IMG/VR virus record: IMGVR_UViG_3300023184_000543
Coordinates: 1 to 22,945 of that record
Source: a virus
Direction: 5' to 3' (one strand)
Length of the DNA: 22,945 nt
In this document: piece by piece, positions 1 to 7,315 of the stretch
Layout: each line of letters starts with the position of its first letter
Position numbering within the stretch: the stretch's first letter is position 1
Made by a program: the position numbers and the translations under genes
The notes under the pieces: generated by a model
What the model saw: the letters and a program-made list of their open reading frames with translations, nothing else
What the model was told of the DNA's origin: nothing
Database searches by the model: none

Positions 1-13
1 CTGTTTGTTTCAT
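1..13 (-). CDS. 5' end of a gene continuing off the left edge
   Basis: An ATG at 11-13 (minus strand) begins MKQT and runs out of the window. It is preceded by the same leader, ACAATTTAAAAAGAAATAAT, found before four genes near 9.3-10.7 kb, which is the reason for calling a start here. Nothing can be said of the product. Confidence 0.5.
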
Positions 14-24
14 ATTATTTCTTT

Positions 25-339
25 TTAAATTGTTTTTTCAGCTACATCATATTTAGTTTCTGGATAAAATTCAACACAATACACTCTAAACTTGTCTTTA
101 TATGTTTCACCATTCCAATCATCACCATTTTTACAACATTCATATTCATAATAACCTTCATAATCATTTGGATACTTTGTATTATGTGGAGTAAATCCTA
201 AACATCTACCTGTATTTCTTTCATCAGCACCACAATAGTCATCTAGTGCTAATTTTAAATTATCAAATGAATCAGCTGATATGATTGGAAATCTATCTTC
301 ATAATCACAAGCAAGATATGTTACTTTAATGTATGTCAT
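25..339 (-). CDS. Hypothetical acidic phage protein, 104 aa
   Basis: I do not recognise this protein. It is rich in Tyr, Asp and Glu, with a Cys pair (ECCKNG) and no membrane segment or signal peptide, so a small soluble protein is likely. The start at 339 has the A-rich leader ACAATTTAAAAAATAATT. The stop lies inside the conserved leader of the next gene at 11-33, but in a different reading frame from that used by the other genes carrying this leader. It is the last complete gene of the minus-strand accessory arm in this window. Confidence 0.75.
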   Translation of the reverse strand: MTYIKVTYLACDYEDRFPIISADSFDNLKLALDDYCGADERNTGRCLGFTPHNTKYPNDYEGYYEYECCKNGDDWNGETYKDKFRVYCVEFYPETKYDVAEKTI

Positions 340-430
340 AATTATTTTTTAAATTGTGATTTTAGCTATTATATTAGCTATTTATTAGTGTTTATTATGT
401 TTTTAGTTAATCTATTAGATATTTATAATG

Positions 431-441
431 TGTCATATAAT
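431..441. repeat. TGTCATATAAT boundary repeat, copy 1
   Basis: This exact 11-mer occurs here, at 1350-1360 (inverted) and at 3041-3051; a 10/11 inverted copy lies at 3066-3076. All copies lie between genes at the ends of the units that carry the two GIY-YIG genes. Confidence 0.6.
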
Positions 442-462
442 GTTAAAAACACCTTATTTTTA

Positions 463-1191
463 TTATAATGCTTTAGTTAATCTTTTTTTAGCTCTTTTAT
501 TATAAACTATTTTGTTTATAAAAGCTTTATTTCTATAAAATTTGTCACACCATGTTTTTATAAACTTTTCATCACAATTACATCTAGTTATAAACTGCTC
601 AAATGTATCAGGATAATCACCTAAAAATTCATTAGAATTATCCATATAAAATTTAAATAATTCTTGTATATCATTTTTTACAAAGAATATCATTCTAATT
701 ACAGTATCTAATGTAATATTAGTTTCTCCTTCTTTTAATCTATAGGCTGTTTTTCTACTTACATTAAGCATGTGACCTATTGTTTCATGAGAAAAACCTG
801 TGGAAATTTTTAACATTTTAAAAACTTCTCCTGGGTTTAATAAAGTTAATAGAGCATTATCAATATGTTTATAATCTAATATAGATGGTTTACTTATACA
901 TTCTTTTACATGTTCACCGCCATTAAATAGTTCGCCATATAACTCTGAATAATAAGTTATGTAATACTTTTCTTTTTCTGCTAATTGATTTAATAAAATA
1001 TCTTCTTCAATAATATCTATATAAGGAGCTGTTCCTAATTTTGAAAGCTCTTTTACCCATTCATTAACAAGTTGGTTATGAGATTTTAATAAATGTTGCA
1101 AAGGTCTTTCATGACCTATTGTAGTTTTACCAATATATTTGTATACATCATTTCTTGGGTCTCTAAGACCATAAATTAAATTTGTTTTCAT
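463..1191 (-). CDS. GIY-YIG homing endonuclease with helix-turn-helix, 242 aa
   Basis: Predicted nicking or cutting homing endonuclease. The N-terminal catalytic domain shows the paired motif LIYGLRD (residues 5-11) and KYIGK (18-22), an Arg downstream (ERPLQHL), the metal-binding Glu region AEKEKYYITYY, and the terminal Asn in ELFNGGEH. A helix-turn-helix follows at about residues 125-165 (TIGHMLNVSRKTAYRLKEG) and probably sets DNA specificity. The reading frame is open to an ATG at 1218, but a host-type promoter occupies 1196-1227, so the start at 1191 is preferred; the mRNA would then be nearly leaderless. The gene is flanked by inverted TGTCATATAAT repeats. Confidence 0.88.
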   Translation of the reverse strand: MKTNLIYGLRDPRNDVYKYIGKTTIGHERPLQHLLKSHNQLVNEWVKELSKLGTAPYIDIIEEDILLNQLAEKEKYYITYYSELYGELFNGGEHVKECISKPSILDYKHIDNALLTLLNPGEVFKMLKISTGFSHETIGHMLNVSRKTAYRLKEGETNITLDTVIRMIFFVKNDIQELFKFYMDNSNEFLGDYPDTFEQFITRCNCDEKFIKTWCDKFYRNKAFINKIVYNKRAKKRLTKAL

Positions 1192-1195
1192 TACA

Positions 1196-1227
1196 CAAAA
1201 GTATATTATATTACTCATTATATCAAA
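1196..1227 (-). promoter_or_regulatory. Bacteroidota-type promoter for the GIY-YIG gene
   Basis: On the minus strand TTTG (1224-1227) is followed after exactly 20 nt by TACTTTTG (1196-1203), matching the TTTG-N19-21-TAnnTTTG consensus of the Bacteroidota primary sigma factor. The ATG at 1191 lies 4 nt beyond the -7 element, so transcription would begin at or next to the start codon. Confidence 0.6.
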
Positions 1228-1349
1228 TATTACTATACTTTTTTTAATTTAGTTTCTTTTAAAGACCATTATTTGCATTATTGTAATAGTAAATACATAT
1301 ATTATTGTATGTCTATTTTATGTCTATTTTATTATATTTGTTTTTGTTA

Positions 1350-1360
1350 ATTATATGACA
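1350..1360. repeat. TGTCATATAAT boundary repeat, copy 2 (inverted)
   Basis: ATTATATGACA on the plus strand is the exact reverse complement of the copies at 431 and 3041. It sits between the stop of the gene at 1367 and the promoter of the GIY-YIG gene. Confidence 0.6.
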
Positions 1361-1366
1361 AGTTAT

Positions 1367-1897
1367 TTAATCCCACCAAGATTCAAGATGAATGTTTAAT
1401 AATTCAAATAATATTCTTTTTGCTTTTTGATGTACTTCATAAGACATCTTTAGTGCTGTGGATTTACTATTTTTACAATGATTTTTTTTAATAACTCTTT
1501 TATAAGTTGAATAATGTTTAACAACATATTCTTCAAAATTATTAGAAATATCTGTTATATGCATCACTTTACAATCAGGATGATCTGGACTATCTCTAAA
1601 TTCAAATCTATCTTTAAAATAATTCATATATTCTAATTGATAATATTCTGATTGAATTTTTTCTATAAGTCTTATACACAATCTTATTCTAGATGCATCA
1701 TATTGTGCTTTTGTATGTTCATAACTTTTACTAATATATTCTGCTTGATTTGATAGTTTAAATTTTAATATCTCTAAAATATAATAATCACCATAATCTC
1801 TATCTTTCCATATAATTGGAAACCAACGGATTAGATTTTTAATTCTAGTTTTAAAACATATTATTTCCCACTTGATATTAGTTATGATTTTTTTCAT
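1367..1897 (-). CDS. Conserved phage hypothetical protein, WFPIIWKDRD family, 176 aa
   Basis: The N-terminal part, with RWFPIIWKDRDYGDYYILEI followed by LKFKL, resembles a family often seen in phages of several hosts; no function is known to me. The middle is helical and charged (SYEHTKAQYDASRIRLCIRL), and the C-terminus is basic and helical. There is no catalytic signature. It overlaps the upstream gene by 4 nt (ATGA), so it is translationally coupled to the HTH protein and lies in the same unit as the GIY-YIG gene at 2127. Confidence 0.8.
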   Translation of the reverse strand: MKKIITNIKWEIICFKTRIKNLIRWFPIIWKDRDYGDYYILEILKFKLSNQAEYISKSYEHTKAQYDASRIRLCIRLIEKIQSEYYQLEYMNYFKDRFEFRDSPDHPDCKVMHITDISNNFEEYVVKHYSTYKRVIKKNHCKNSKSTALKMSYEVHQKAKRILFELLNIHLESWWD

Positions 1898-2130
1898 TTT
1901 TTAGTTTTTAGTCCTGTTATCCAACAATCTAATTCATCTACATTAAAGATTTTTCCATTACATACATTTAAAGAATTCTCAGTTTCTTCTCTTAAATTCA
2001 TTTCATCTGCTATAACAGTGATGGTTCTTGAATTGATTTTAAGTTGTTCTGCTAATTTGTATAATGGTGTAGTGTAATAGTTTTCAGCTATTATTTTTTT
2101 TGTTTCTTCTGATGGTTTTATTTTTCTCAT
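1894..2130 (-). CDS. Small helix-turn-helix protein, 78 aa
   Basis: A probable DNA-binding helix-turn-helix lies at residues 20-48 (YKLAEQLKINSRTITVIADE), with the usual pattern of a short turn between two helices and polar residues in the recognition helix. The rest (FNVDELDCWITG) may help dimerise. It overlaps the downstream gene by 4 nt and the upstream GIY-YIG gene by 4 nt, so the three are probably co-transcribed. It could regulate the unit or direct the nuclease; the sequence cannot separate these. Confidence 0.75.
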   Translation of the reverse strand: MRKIKPSEETKKIIAENYYTTPLYKLAEQLKINSRTITVIADEMNLREETENSLNVCNGKIFNVDELDCWITGLKTKK

Positions 2131-3038
2131 GTTAATCTATTTTTTGATAATTCTAATTCTTTTGCTTCTGATGGGTATTTTTTCCATATATATCCATATG
2201 CTTGTTTTTGTTTACCAACAAAGCAATTTTTAATAGCTGTTCTACTAGATAATTTTAAATCTTTTACAACTGTTTGTAAATTGTCATACACTTTTATCAA
2301 AGTACCATCTAAAGAATATTGAGCTATTTGATTTTTATGATAAAAATTACAAATATCATCATAAGACCATATATAACCTCCAGCTGTTTTTCTTTGCTTG
2401 TTTGCTACTTTATAAATAGAAGTAGTATCTATATTTGTAATATTACTAGCCTTAATAACAGATTCATAAGTATTTATACAATTACATTGTTTATCATATT
2501 GATATACAAAATGCTTACGTTTATTATAAAGATTTACTGTAATTTTTTGTAAATAGTCTTCTGTATACCACTTCCAAACATAATTACCAGCTTTAATAGA
2601 TTCTCCATTTAAATTAGCATATATATTTTTATCATTAATTTTTAATATATATGTAGTTTCTGATACACTATTCCAAATATGCATAAAATTACCTTCTAAA
2701 TCATACTGAATAATTTTTTTAGGATCTCCATTTTTATATTCACCACCAGAAGATATATTAGCTAATAAACCTGTATTATGACATATTCTACCATACTTTT
2801 TAATTAAATTTATTTCAGCTTGCATACATTCATCTTGATTATCATAAATTTTTATGATATCTACTATAATTTGTTTTTTATTTTTAAGCCAAATTTTGTT
2901 CCATATAGAGTTTCTTTTACCAGGTCCAAATTCATATGCTCTAGAATATCTACCTGGAATATCTGAACCAATACCTACATAAAATACATTATTAGTATCT
3001 GGTCTTGTATGAGTATAAAGATAAAATTGTTTGTTCAT
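2127..3038 (-). CDS. GIY-YIG homing endonuclease with three NUMOD-like repeats, 303 aa
   Basis: The N-terminal nuclease domain has FYLYTHTRPDT and VFYVGIGS as the GIY and YIG strands, an Arg-rich stretch (GRYSRAYEFGPGKRN), the Glu helix AEINLIKKYGR, and the Asn motif NISSGGE. Three repeats of about 50 residues follow, each running from (I/V)xQYxxxG/C to a GY(I/V)W or NYVWKW end: near IIQYDLEGNFMHIW, FVYQYDKQCNCINTY and IAQYSLDGTLIKVY. These resemble the NUMOD1 modules that bind DNA in homing endonucleases. The frame is open to 3077, but the A-rich start at 3038 begins exactly before the nuclease fold. It overlaps the next gene by 4 nt. Confidence 0.88.
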   Translation of the reverse strand: MNKQFYLYTHTRPDTNNVFYVGIGSDIPGRYSRAYEFGPGKRNSIWNKIWLKNKKQIIVDIIKIYDNQDECMQAEINLIKKYGRICHNTGLLANISSGGEYKNGDPKKIIQYDLEGNFMHIWNSVSETTYILKINDKNIYANLNGESIKAGNYVWKWYTEDYLQKITVNLYNKRKHFVYQYDKQCNCINTYESVIKASNITNIDTTSIYKVANKQRKTAGGYIWSYDDICNFYHKNQIAQYSLDGTLIKVYDNLQTVVKDLKLSSRTAIKNCFVGKQKQAYGYIWKKYPSEAKELELSKNRLT

Positions 3039-3040
3039 AA

Positions 3041-3076
3041 TGTCATATAATTTACTGTACAACATAATATATGACA
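3041..3076. repeat. Inverted repeat TGTCATATA...TATATGACA upstream of GIY-YIG gene
   Basis: TGTCATATA (3041-3049) and TATATGACA (3068-3076) form a 9-bp inverted repeat with an 18-nt spacer just upstream of the start at 3038. The left arm belongs to an 11-mer also found at 431 and 1350. It could be an operator, a promoter-linked element or a nuclease site. Confidence 0.55.
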
Positions 3077-3095
3077 AATACTACATACTACAAAA

Positions 3096-3509
3096 TTATT
3101 CTATAAGTTTTAATCCCATTTCTATAGCATCTTCTATTGACAAATGATCATGAATATAGTTATGACAATTTCTACAAACTGCTTTATATGTATCAACTTG
3201 TAAATAATATTTACTTCTGTTTTTACCAGAATAAAGATGATGAATGTCAGTTGCTTCTGCTGTGCATATTCCAGGTAATTTAGCTTCACAAAAAGGATGA
3301 GATTCTAAATAGAGTTTCCTCAACTTAGAATACTCAATATCTTTTTGCTTTTTTTTATCACTAACCCTATTGATAAAAGTTTTTGTAACAGTTTGTTTTG
3401 GAGGAATTAATATATAAGTGCAATATTTACAGTATTTCTTACCATCTATACACTTGTATATTAGTTTTTCCTCTTTACAACCATTACATATTTTCTTTTT
3501 TACTACCAT
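3096..3509 (-). CDS. HNH endonuclease with N-terminal zinc finger, 137 aa
   Basis: The N-terminus has two CxxC pairs (CNGC and CKYC) forming a zinc ribbon. The C-terminal half is a classic HNH domain: Cys pairs (FCEAKLPGIC and CRNC), the His pair in TDIHHLYSG, then CHNYIHDH with the final Asn and His. This is the size and layout of free-standing phage HNH endonucleases, which act as homing enzymes or packaging helpers; here a homing role is more likely because the gene is far from the terminase. The start codon overlaps the end of the upstream gene by 7 nt. Confidence 0.88.
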   Translation of the reverse strand: MVVKKKICNGCKEEKLIYKCIDGKKYCKYCTYILIPPKQTVTKTFINRVSDKKKQKDIEYSKLRKLYLESHPFCEAKLPGICTAEATDIHHLYSGKNRSKYYLQVDTYKAVCRNCHNYIHDHLSIEDAIEMGLKLIE

Positions 3510-3670
3510 TCTAAACCACCGTTACAACTATTAACTTTATACATAATAATAAATTGTGCATTAGGATGAGTGACAAAAAATATGTTTAATGCATCAATTG
3601 CATTTTCAGCAGGTATTGTTATTCCTGTAGGTAATTCTGGTTGAGTGGCTTTGTAAACTATATGATACAT
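3503..3670 (-). CDS. Small conserved phage protein, YHIVYKATQPELP type, 55 aa
   Basis: The short globular protein begins MYHIVYKATQPELPTGITIP, followed by an alpha-beta stretch (AIDALNIFFVTHPNAQFIIM) that recalls small ribbon proteins of Bacteroidota phages; no function is known. The frame is open to 3709, but that would overlap the previous gene by 34 nt. The ATG at 3670 lies 5 nt after that gene's stop with an A-rich leader (ACTAAAATAAACAAC), so it is preferred. It overlaps the HNH gene by 7 nt. Confidence 0.72.
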   Translation of the reverse strand: MYHIVYKATQPELPTGITIPAENAIDALNIFFVTHPNAQFIIMYKVNSCNGGLEW

Positions 3671-3675
3671 GTTGT

Positions 3676-4197
3676 TTATTTTAGTTGGTAAAAATTGTTT
3701 GGAAGACAAGTTAATTCTATCATTTTATCAATGACATTTTGATGACTTATTCCTAAATCTTTAAAACTACTATAGTTTAGCAATCCATCACAATAATAAT
3801 CAGAATTGCTACTTATGCTAGATATTAATTTAGAATTAGGAAATAACTTAGATAGTAAACCATTTACTTTGAGCTGAGTTATTTGTTGTTTCCAACGGTT
3901 AATAAGTTTTTGTGTAATTTCATGTTTATGCCTAATATTCAATTTTTCTCTATATGATATGTTTTTTAATTCTTTATCACTAAGAGCTTCCACACCATAT
4001 AATGCAAGTCTATACATTTTAATTTGTGTTGGATTTAAGTTTACAGCTTCATCCTGATAGTTTTTTGAAGAAAAATTCTTTTCAATTTGATTTGACATTT
4101 CTTTTTTTTCATAATGAATAAAGAAATGTTTTTTAGTGTCTGTATAATTTACACAGATTCCATTAGGTATTGCTGTTACTACTTTGTTTGTTTGCAT
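3676..4197 (-). CDS. Hypothetical protein, 173 aa
   Basis: I do not recognise this protein. The first 30 residues are beta-like and partly hydrophobic; the middle, with LNPTQIKMYRLALYGVEALS and ELKNISYREKLNIRHKHEIT, is helical and basic, which would suit a nucleic-acid-binding or structural role. The Thr-Gln-Ile-Lys helix followed by LSDKEL loosely resembles a transcription-factor-type HTH, but I would not rely on it. An alternative start is Met34, which also has an A-rich leader. The terminator at 4252-4284 lies upstream, so this gene probably begins its own unit. Confidence 0.7.
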   Translation of the reverse strand: MQTNKVVTAIPNGICVNYTDTKKHFFIHYEKKEMSNQIEKNFSSKNYQDEAVNLNPTQIKMYRLALYGVEALSDKELKNISYREKLNIRHKHEITQKLINRWKQQITQLKVNGLLSKLFPNSKLISSISSNSDYYCDGLLNYSSFKDLGISHQNVIDKMIELTCLPNNFYQLK

Positions 4198-4251
4198 AGT
4201 TTAAATAAATTTAAAGTTAATAAATAATATATATAATTTTGTTAATAAAAT

Positions 4252-4284
4252 ACAAAGAGCCTCATATTAAATGAGACTCCTTGT
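4252..4284 (-). terminator. Rho-independent-type terminator hairpin after gene 4310
   Basis: On the minus strand ACAAGGAGTCTCAT and ATGAGGCTCTTTGT form a 14-bp stem (two G-U pairs) with a 5-nt loop, followed by the U-rich ATTTTATT. It is perfect only when read on the minus strand, matching the direction of the gene ending at 4310. Confidence 0.75.
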
Positions 4285-4309
4285 AAGTTTTTGGGTGTGT
4301 CTAACTAGA

Positions 4310-4783
4310 TTAGAATGTTACAGTTTCAGATGGAGCTGTATTAGTCATAAGATCTTTTACAAGAGCTAATGCTTCTCTGATTTCATCTGTATTAGTGTGA
4401 TGAATCAATGTATCTTGATCAAGACTGCTTGTACTATAACGTGTTCTACGGTAGATGGGTTGATCATCTACACGGCAATAAACACCTGTAGATCCTGCCA
4501 TTTTCATTTCACGTTCTGCTTTTGCAGGATCAAATGGTTGTAATGATTCTTCTACAATAATTCTACCATCTAATTCTTGATTAGCTTTAAAATCAAAGTT
4601 TTGCAAATCTTCAATTTTTCCAAAGATTAATGCTGATCTTTTCTCATTCTTAACCCAATTGTTAAGACCAATTGTTCTAAGATGTTGTTCAATCCTTATA
4701 TATCCAATTTCTGGATTTAAAGATTGTGTGATGACATTTCCTAGGTCATCTGCTACCACTGTTACTTTTTGATTGTTTATCAT
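4310..4783 (-). CDS. Hypothetical protein, 157 aa
   Basis: The protein is soluble, with a mixed alpha-beta N-terminus (KVTVVADDLGNVITQS, then IRIEQHLRTIGLNNWVKNEK) and a Ser/Thr-rich region (RRTRYSTSSLDQDTLIHHT) before a C-terminal helix. I do not recognise a family and see no catalytic motif. It stands alone between two hairpin terminators (4252-4284 and 4811-4841), so it is either read through from upstream or has its own promoter that does not resemble the host consensus. Its base composition is slightly richer in G and C than its neighbours, which would suit strong expression. Confidence 0.75.
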   Translation of the reverse strand: MINNQKVTVVADDLGNVITQSLNPEIGYIRIEQHLRTIGLNNWVKNEKRSALIFGKIEDLQNFDFKANQELDGRIIVEESLQPFDPAKAEREMKMAGSTGVYCRVDDQPIYRRTRYSTSSLDQDTLIHHTNTDEIREALALVKDLMTNTAPSETVTF

Positions 4784-4810
4784 GTTTTTAATTTTTAAGA
4801 TTTAATTAAT

Positions 4811-4841
4811 AAAAAAAGGGTGGACATTACATCCACCCTTT
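4811..4841 (-). terminator. Terminator hairpin after gene 4861
   Basis: GGGTGGA (4818-4824) and TCCACCC (4832-4838) form a perfect 7-bp GC-rich stem with a 7-nt loop. On the minus strand the stem is followed by seven T residues. A flanking AAA/TTT extends the stem. Confidence 0.88.
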
Positions 4842-4860
4842 ACACTTTACATTTTTTTTG

Positions 4861-5115
4861 TTAGTCATCTAACATAGACCTATCTAAATCAAGGTCACTT
4901 AGTTTTTGAACACTATCAGTTTCTAATAAATCAGGAGTTATATCATCATCCACTTCTATAGTCACTTTATTTTGAAAAGATGATTTAAAAAATGGATTAT
5001 TTATATTTTCTCCTACATTATATGCTACTAAATATTCAATATCATCATCAGTCATTTCAAGAAACTGCTCTAATGATATTTCTATTACTTTTCCAGTTGA
5101 TAATTGGTAAATCAT
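4861..5115 (-). CDS. Conserved acidic phage protein, 84 aa
   Basis: The N-terminal half, MIYQLSTGKVIEISLEQFLE followed by MTDDDIEYLVAYNVGE and a NPFF segment, resembles a small protein common in Bacteroidota phages; its function is unknown. The C-terminal half is strongly acidic (IEVDDDITPDLLETDSVQKL, then DLDLDRSMLDD), a feature of DNA mimics and of proteins that bind basic partners, although this is only inference. The start at 5115 has a Thr/Asn-coding-free A-rich leader (CTATACAACCAAA). A strong terminator follows. Confidence 0.8.
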   Translation of the reverse strand: MIYQLSTGKVIEISLEQFLEMTDDDIEYLVAYNVGENINNPFFKSSFQNKVTIEVDDDITPDLLETDSVQKLSDLDLDRSMLDD

Positions 5116-5191
5116 TTTGGTTGTATAGTGTAAATATACAATTAACTAGAGATTAACACACTCATCTTATATAATAAACTGGATAATAGAG

Positions 5192-5356
5192 CTATGATTT
5201 GTGTCCGTAAAACTTTTTCTTCCAATAAGCATTAGTTTTATTGATTATTTCTTGTTTTTCTTGAAGTTTATTTTTTAATTTTTTATTTTCTTCTTCTAAG
5301 AAACTCAACTTTTTTCTAATACTTGGCACTATTCTTTGAATAAATAAGTCAAACAT
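5192..5356 (-). CDS. Small coiled-coil protein, 54 aa
   Basis: This short gene begins MFDLFIQRIVPSIRKKL and continues with a continuous charged helix (SFLEEENKKLKNKLQEKQEI) that has leucines at heptad spacing, like a leucine zipper, ending in a basic tail (WKKKFYGHKS). The start is 5 nt downstream of the stop at 5362, so it is the last gene of the AAA+ ATPase operon. A role as an oligomerising partner or adaptor of the ATPase or of the 251-aa protein is possible, but unproven. It ends in TAG. Confidence 0.72.
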   Translation of the reverse strand: MFDLFIQRIVPSIRKKLSFLEEENKKLKNKLQEKQEIINKTNAYWKKKFYGHKS

Positions 5357-5361
5357 TTATA

Positions 5362-6117
5362 TTATAGATTTATATTAAACAATTTGTTAAGTTGTTCTAC
5401 CACTTCAGGTGCTTGATTTTTAATAATATTTTTATTAACATGTACACGTGCTTGTTTAGCTATAGCATCATAACTAATAACTTTAGATAGATCACCATAA
5501 GCATTACGTTTTTCAGATACAGGAATGTTATTATAAAAATCCATCACTCTTTGATTGTGTTTTTCAATATCAGATAAAATCTGTTCTTTAGATTTAGATG
5601 TTTTATAAGAATAAGTATCAATGAATTGAATTGTACGACTATTTACATGAACATTAAATTCACCATTAACTTCTGATATATCCTGTATTGTACCACTAAT
5701 AGTTAATCTAAGATTACCTGAAAGAGCTAATATTTTAATACTATTTCTAAGAGATATTTTTATTTTATCATTTGTGCCTTCTTCAACATGAATATCTTTA
5801 ACATCTAATTTTATGCTATCAACAATACCATTAAAACTATGATAAATAGTATTATTTTCTACACCTAATGATTCATTATAATGTTTTGATGCTTTTATTT
5901 TTTTCATAAACTGAGCATCTATTTTAGAATAATCTTGATAAGCATCTAAATCAAAGTTAGGTACTGATTCTATAGATTGCATAATTCTATCATATGCTTC
6001 TGTAGATATAATTTCTACAATATCATTTTGATTAATACTGCTTTTAATTCCAGATTGTTCTAATTGTGCTGCTGTTAATGTTGCAACATCTTGTGTTGTT
6101 GTTTTAGTTTTTGACAT
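5362..6117 (-). CDS. Hypothetical protein of the AAA+ operon, 251 aa
   Basis: I do not recognise this protein. It has a low-complexity Thr/Gln-rich start, an acidic segment (SVPNFDLDAYQDYSKIDAQF), a beta-rich middle (NSIKILALSGNLRLTISGTI, then FNVHVNSRTIQFIDTY) and a helical C-terminus (APEVVEQLNKLFNINL). The beta-rich core could be a barrel or a jelly-roll. It lies directly between the AAA+ ATPase (gap 25 nt) and the small coiled-coil gene (gap 5 nt). That fixed spacing suggests a shared complex, perhaps substrate and remodeller. Confidence 0.78.
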   Translation of the reverse strand: MSKTKTTTQDVATLTAAQLEQSGIKSSINQNDIVEIISTEAYDRIMQSIESVPNFDLDAYQDYSKIDAQFMKKIKASKHYNESLGVENNTIYHSFNGIVDSIKLDVKDIHVEEGTNDKIKISLRNSIKILALSGNLRLTISGTIQDISEVNGEFNVHVNSRTIQFIDTYSYKTSKSKEQILSDIEKHNQRVMDFYNNIPVSEKRNAYGDLSKVISYDAIAKQARVHVNKNIIKNQAPEVVEQLNKLFNINL

Positions 6118-6142
6118 TTTTTTAATTTTTTTTGATTTTAAT

Positions 6143-7306
6143 TTAACATAATAAATTTTGTCTATAATTCAAATGTGTAATAGCAACAGGTCTCATCTGC
6201 ACCATAACATATACTTTTAAATCAGGATTACTAGATTGAGTGGTATAATAAGAAACACCATCTATTACAGTAATATTTTCTTCATAATCATCAAGACTAG
6301 AAATCTTTTCTATATAATCATTACCCTTTTCAGATTTTTTATTAACTTTATTATATCCTACTCCTATCTTAAGCATGTTGTTAGGATATTTTTGAACTAT
6401 TTTTCCAACATATTCTTGATTATGATAAATATGATTACCTTCTCTAAGATCTTTAAAAGTTTCTAAATTTATATTTTCTGCAAATAGTTCTTTAGTAATA
6501 ACACCATCTTTAACTAAAACTAAATCTGTTGGATTAGTATTTGAATAATCACCATATGAACTTTTAACATTAAAGAAATCTATAAATTTGCTTGGTGCTT
6601 CATCATGGATATTTACTTCTTGTATAATAGACTTAACTAAATCCACAGTAATAATTGCTAAATTAGAAATAGACTGAATACAATCTTCTTTATGAGATGT
6701 ATTAACTAACATATCATCAATTATTTCTTCTACAACATCAGAAGTTAAATCTTCATATGTTTTTACATAACGAATTCTACCTGGACGTTGTAACATATTT
6801 CTATTAATAAATAAATCATTAGTAGTTAATAGAAACACATGCTTATAAGCTGTTTTAAATATACCATCCATAACAGTGAGAACATCACCATCTTCTTTGT
6901 ATATTTTTTCATACTCATCTATAAATATCACAACATTTTGTTGTAATTCAGATATAAATGTTGGAAGATAATCATACTTACCATCAACTACAATAACAGG
7001 AAGATTAAGAGTGTTGCATATTAATTTAGCTGACACACTCTTACCACTTCCTTTTACTCCATTTAATAATATTCCTAAATTATCTTTTACGGAATTATAA
7101 GTGGTTTTAACACGTTGTACAAAATCTTTTTCCAGTCCATAAATTTTATGATTAAATTTAAAATCTTCATCCACTTTACATAAGTATATTTTTCCTGTCA
7201 TAGGTTGTGTTTTGATGTTATATATACCTACAGGTAAAACATCAATTTGGCTACTAACTTCACCATAATGGTACTCATTACCATTTTGAAACCAGCTTGT
7301 CTTCAT
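6143..7306 (-). CDS. BCS1-like AAA+ ATPase, 387 aa
   Basis: A single AAA+ module is clear: Walker A GVKGSGKS (83-90), Walker B VVIFIDE (125-131), sensor 1 TTN (161-163), and candidate arginine fingers in LQRPGRIRY (R174, R177). The spacing and the LxRPGRI motif resemble the BCS1/FtsH-like clade. About 80 residues precede the ATPase core, and a C-terminal region of about 150 residues (from NPTDLVLVKD on) has no motif I know and may bind the substrate. Such ATPases remodel or unfold protein complexes. The leader TTAAACTAAAAAA before the ATG is nearly the same as that of the membrane protein just upstream. Confidence 0.9.
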   Translation of the reverse strand: MKTSWFQNGNEYHYGEVSSQIDVLPVGIYNIKTQPMTGKIYLCKVDEDFKFNHKIYGLEKDFVQRVKTTYNSVKDNLGILLNGVKGSGKSVSAKLICNTLNLPVIVVDGKYDYLPTFISELQQNVVIFIDEYEKIYKEDGDVLTVMDGIFKTAYKHVFLLTTNDLFINRNMLQRPGRIRYVKTYEDLTSDVVEEIIDDMLVNTSHKEDCIQSISNLAIITVDLVKSIIQEVNIHDEAPSKFIDFFNVKSSYGDYSNTNPTDLVLVKDGVITKELFAENINLETFKDLREGNHIYHNQEYVGKIVQKYPNNMLKIGVGYNKVNKKSEKGNDYIEKISSLDDYEENITVIDGVSYYTTQSSNPDLKVYVMVQMRPVAITHLNYRQNLLC

Positions 7307-7315
7307 TTTTTTAGT

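Noticed and set aside
1894-2130. Antitoxin of a toxin-antitoxin pair
   Set aside because: The protein has a helix-turn-helix, but neither neighbour resembles a toxin; it sits between a GIY-YIG gene and a common phage orphan family.
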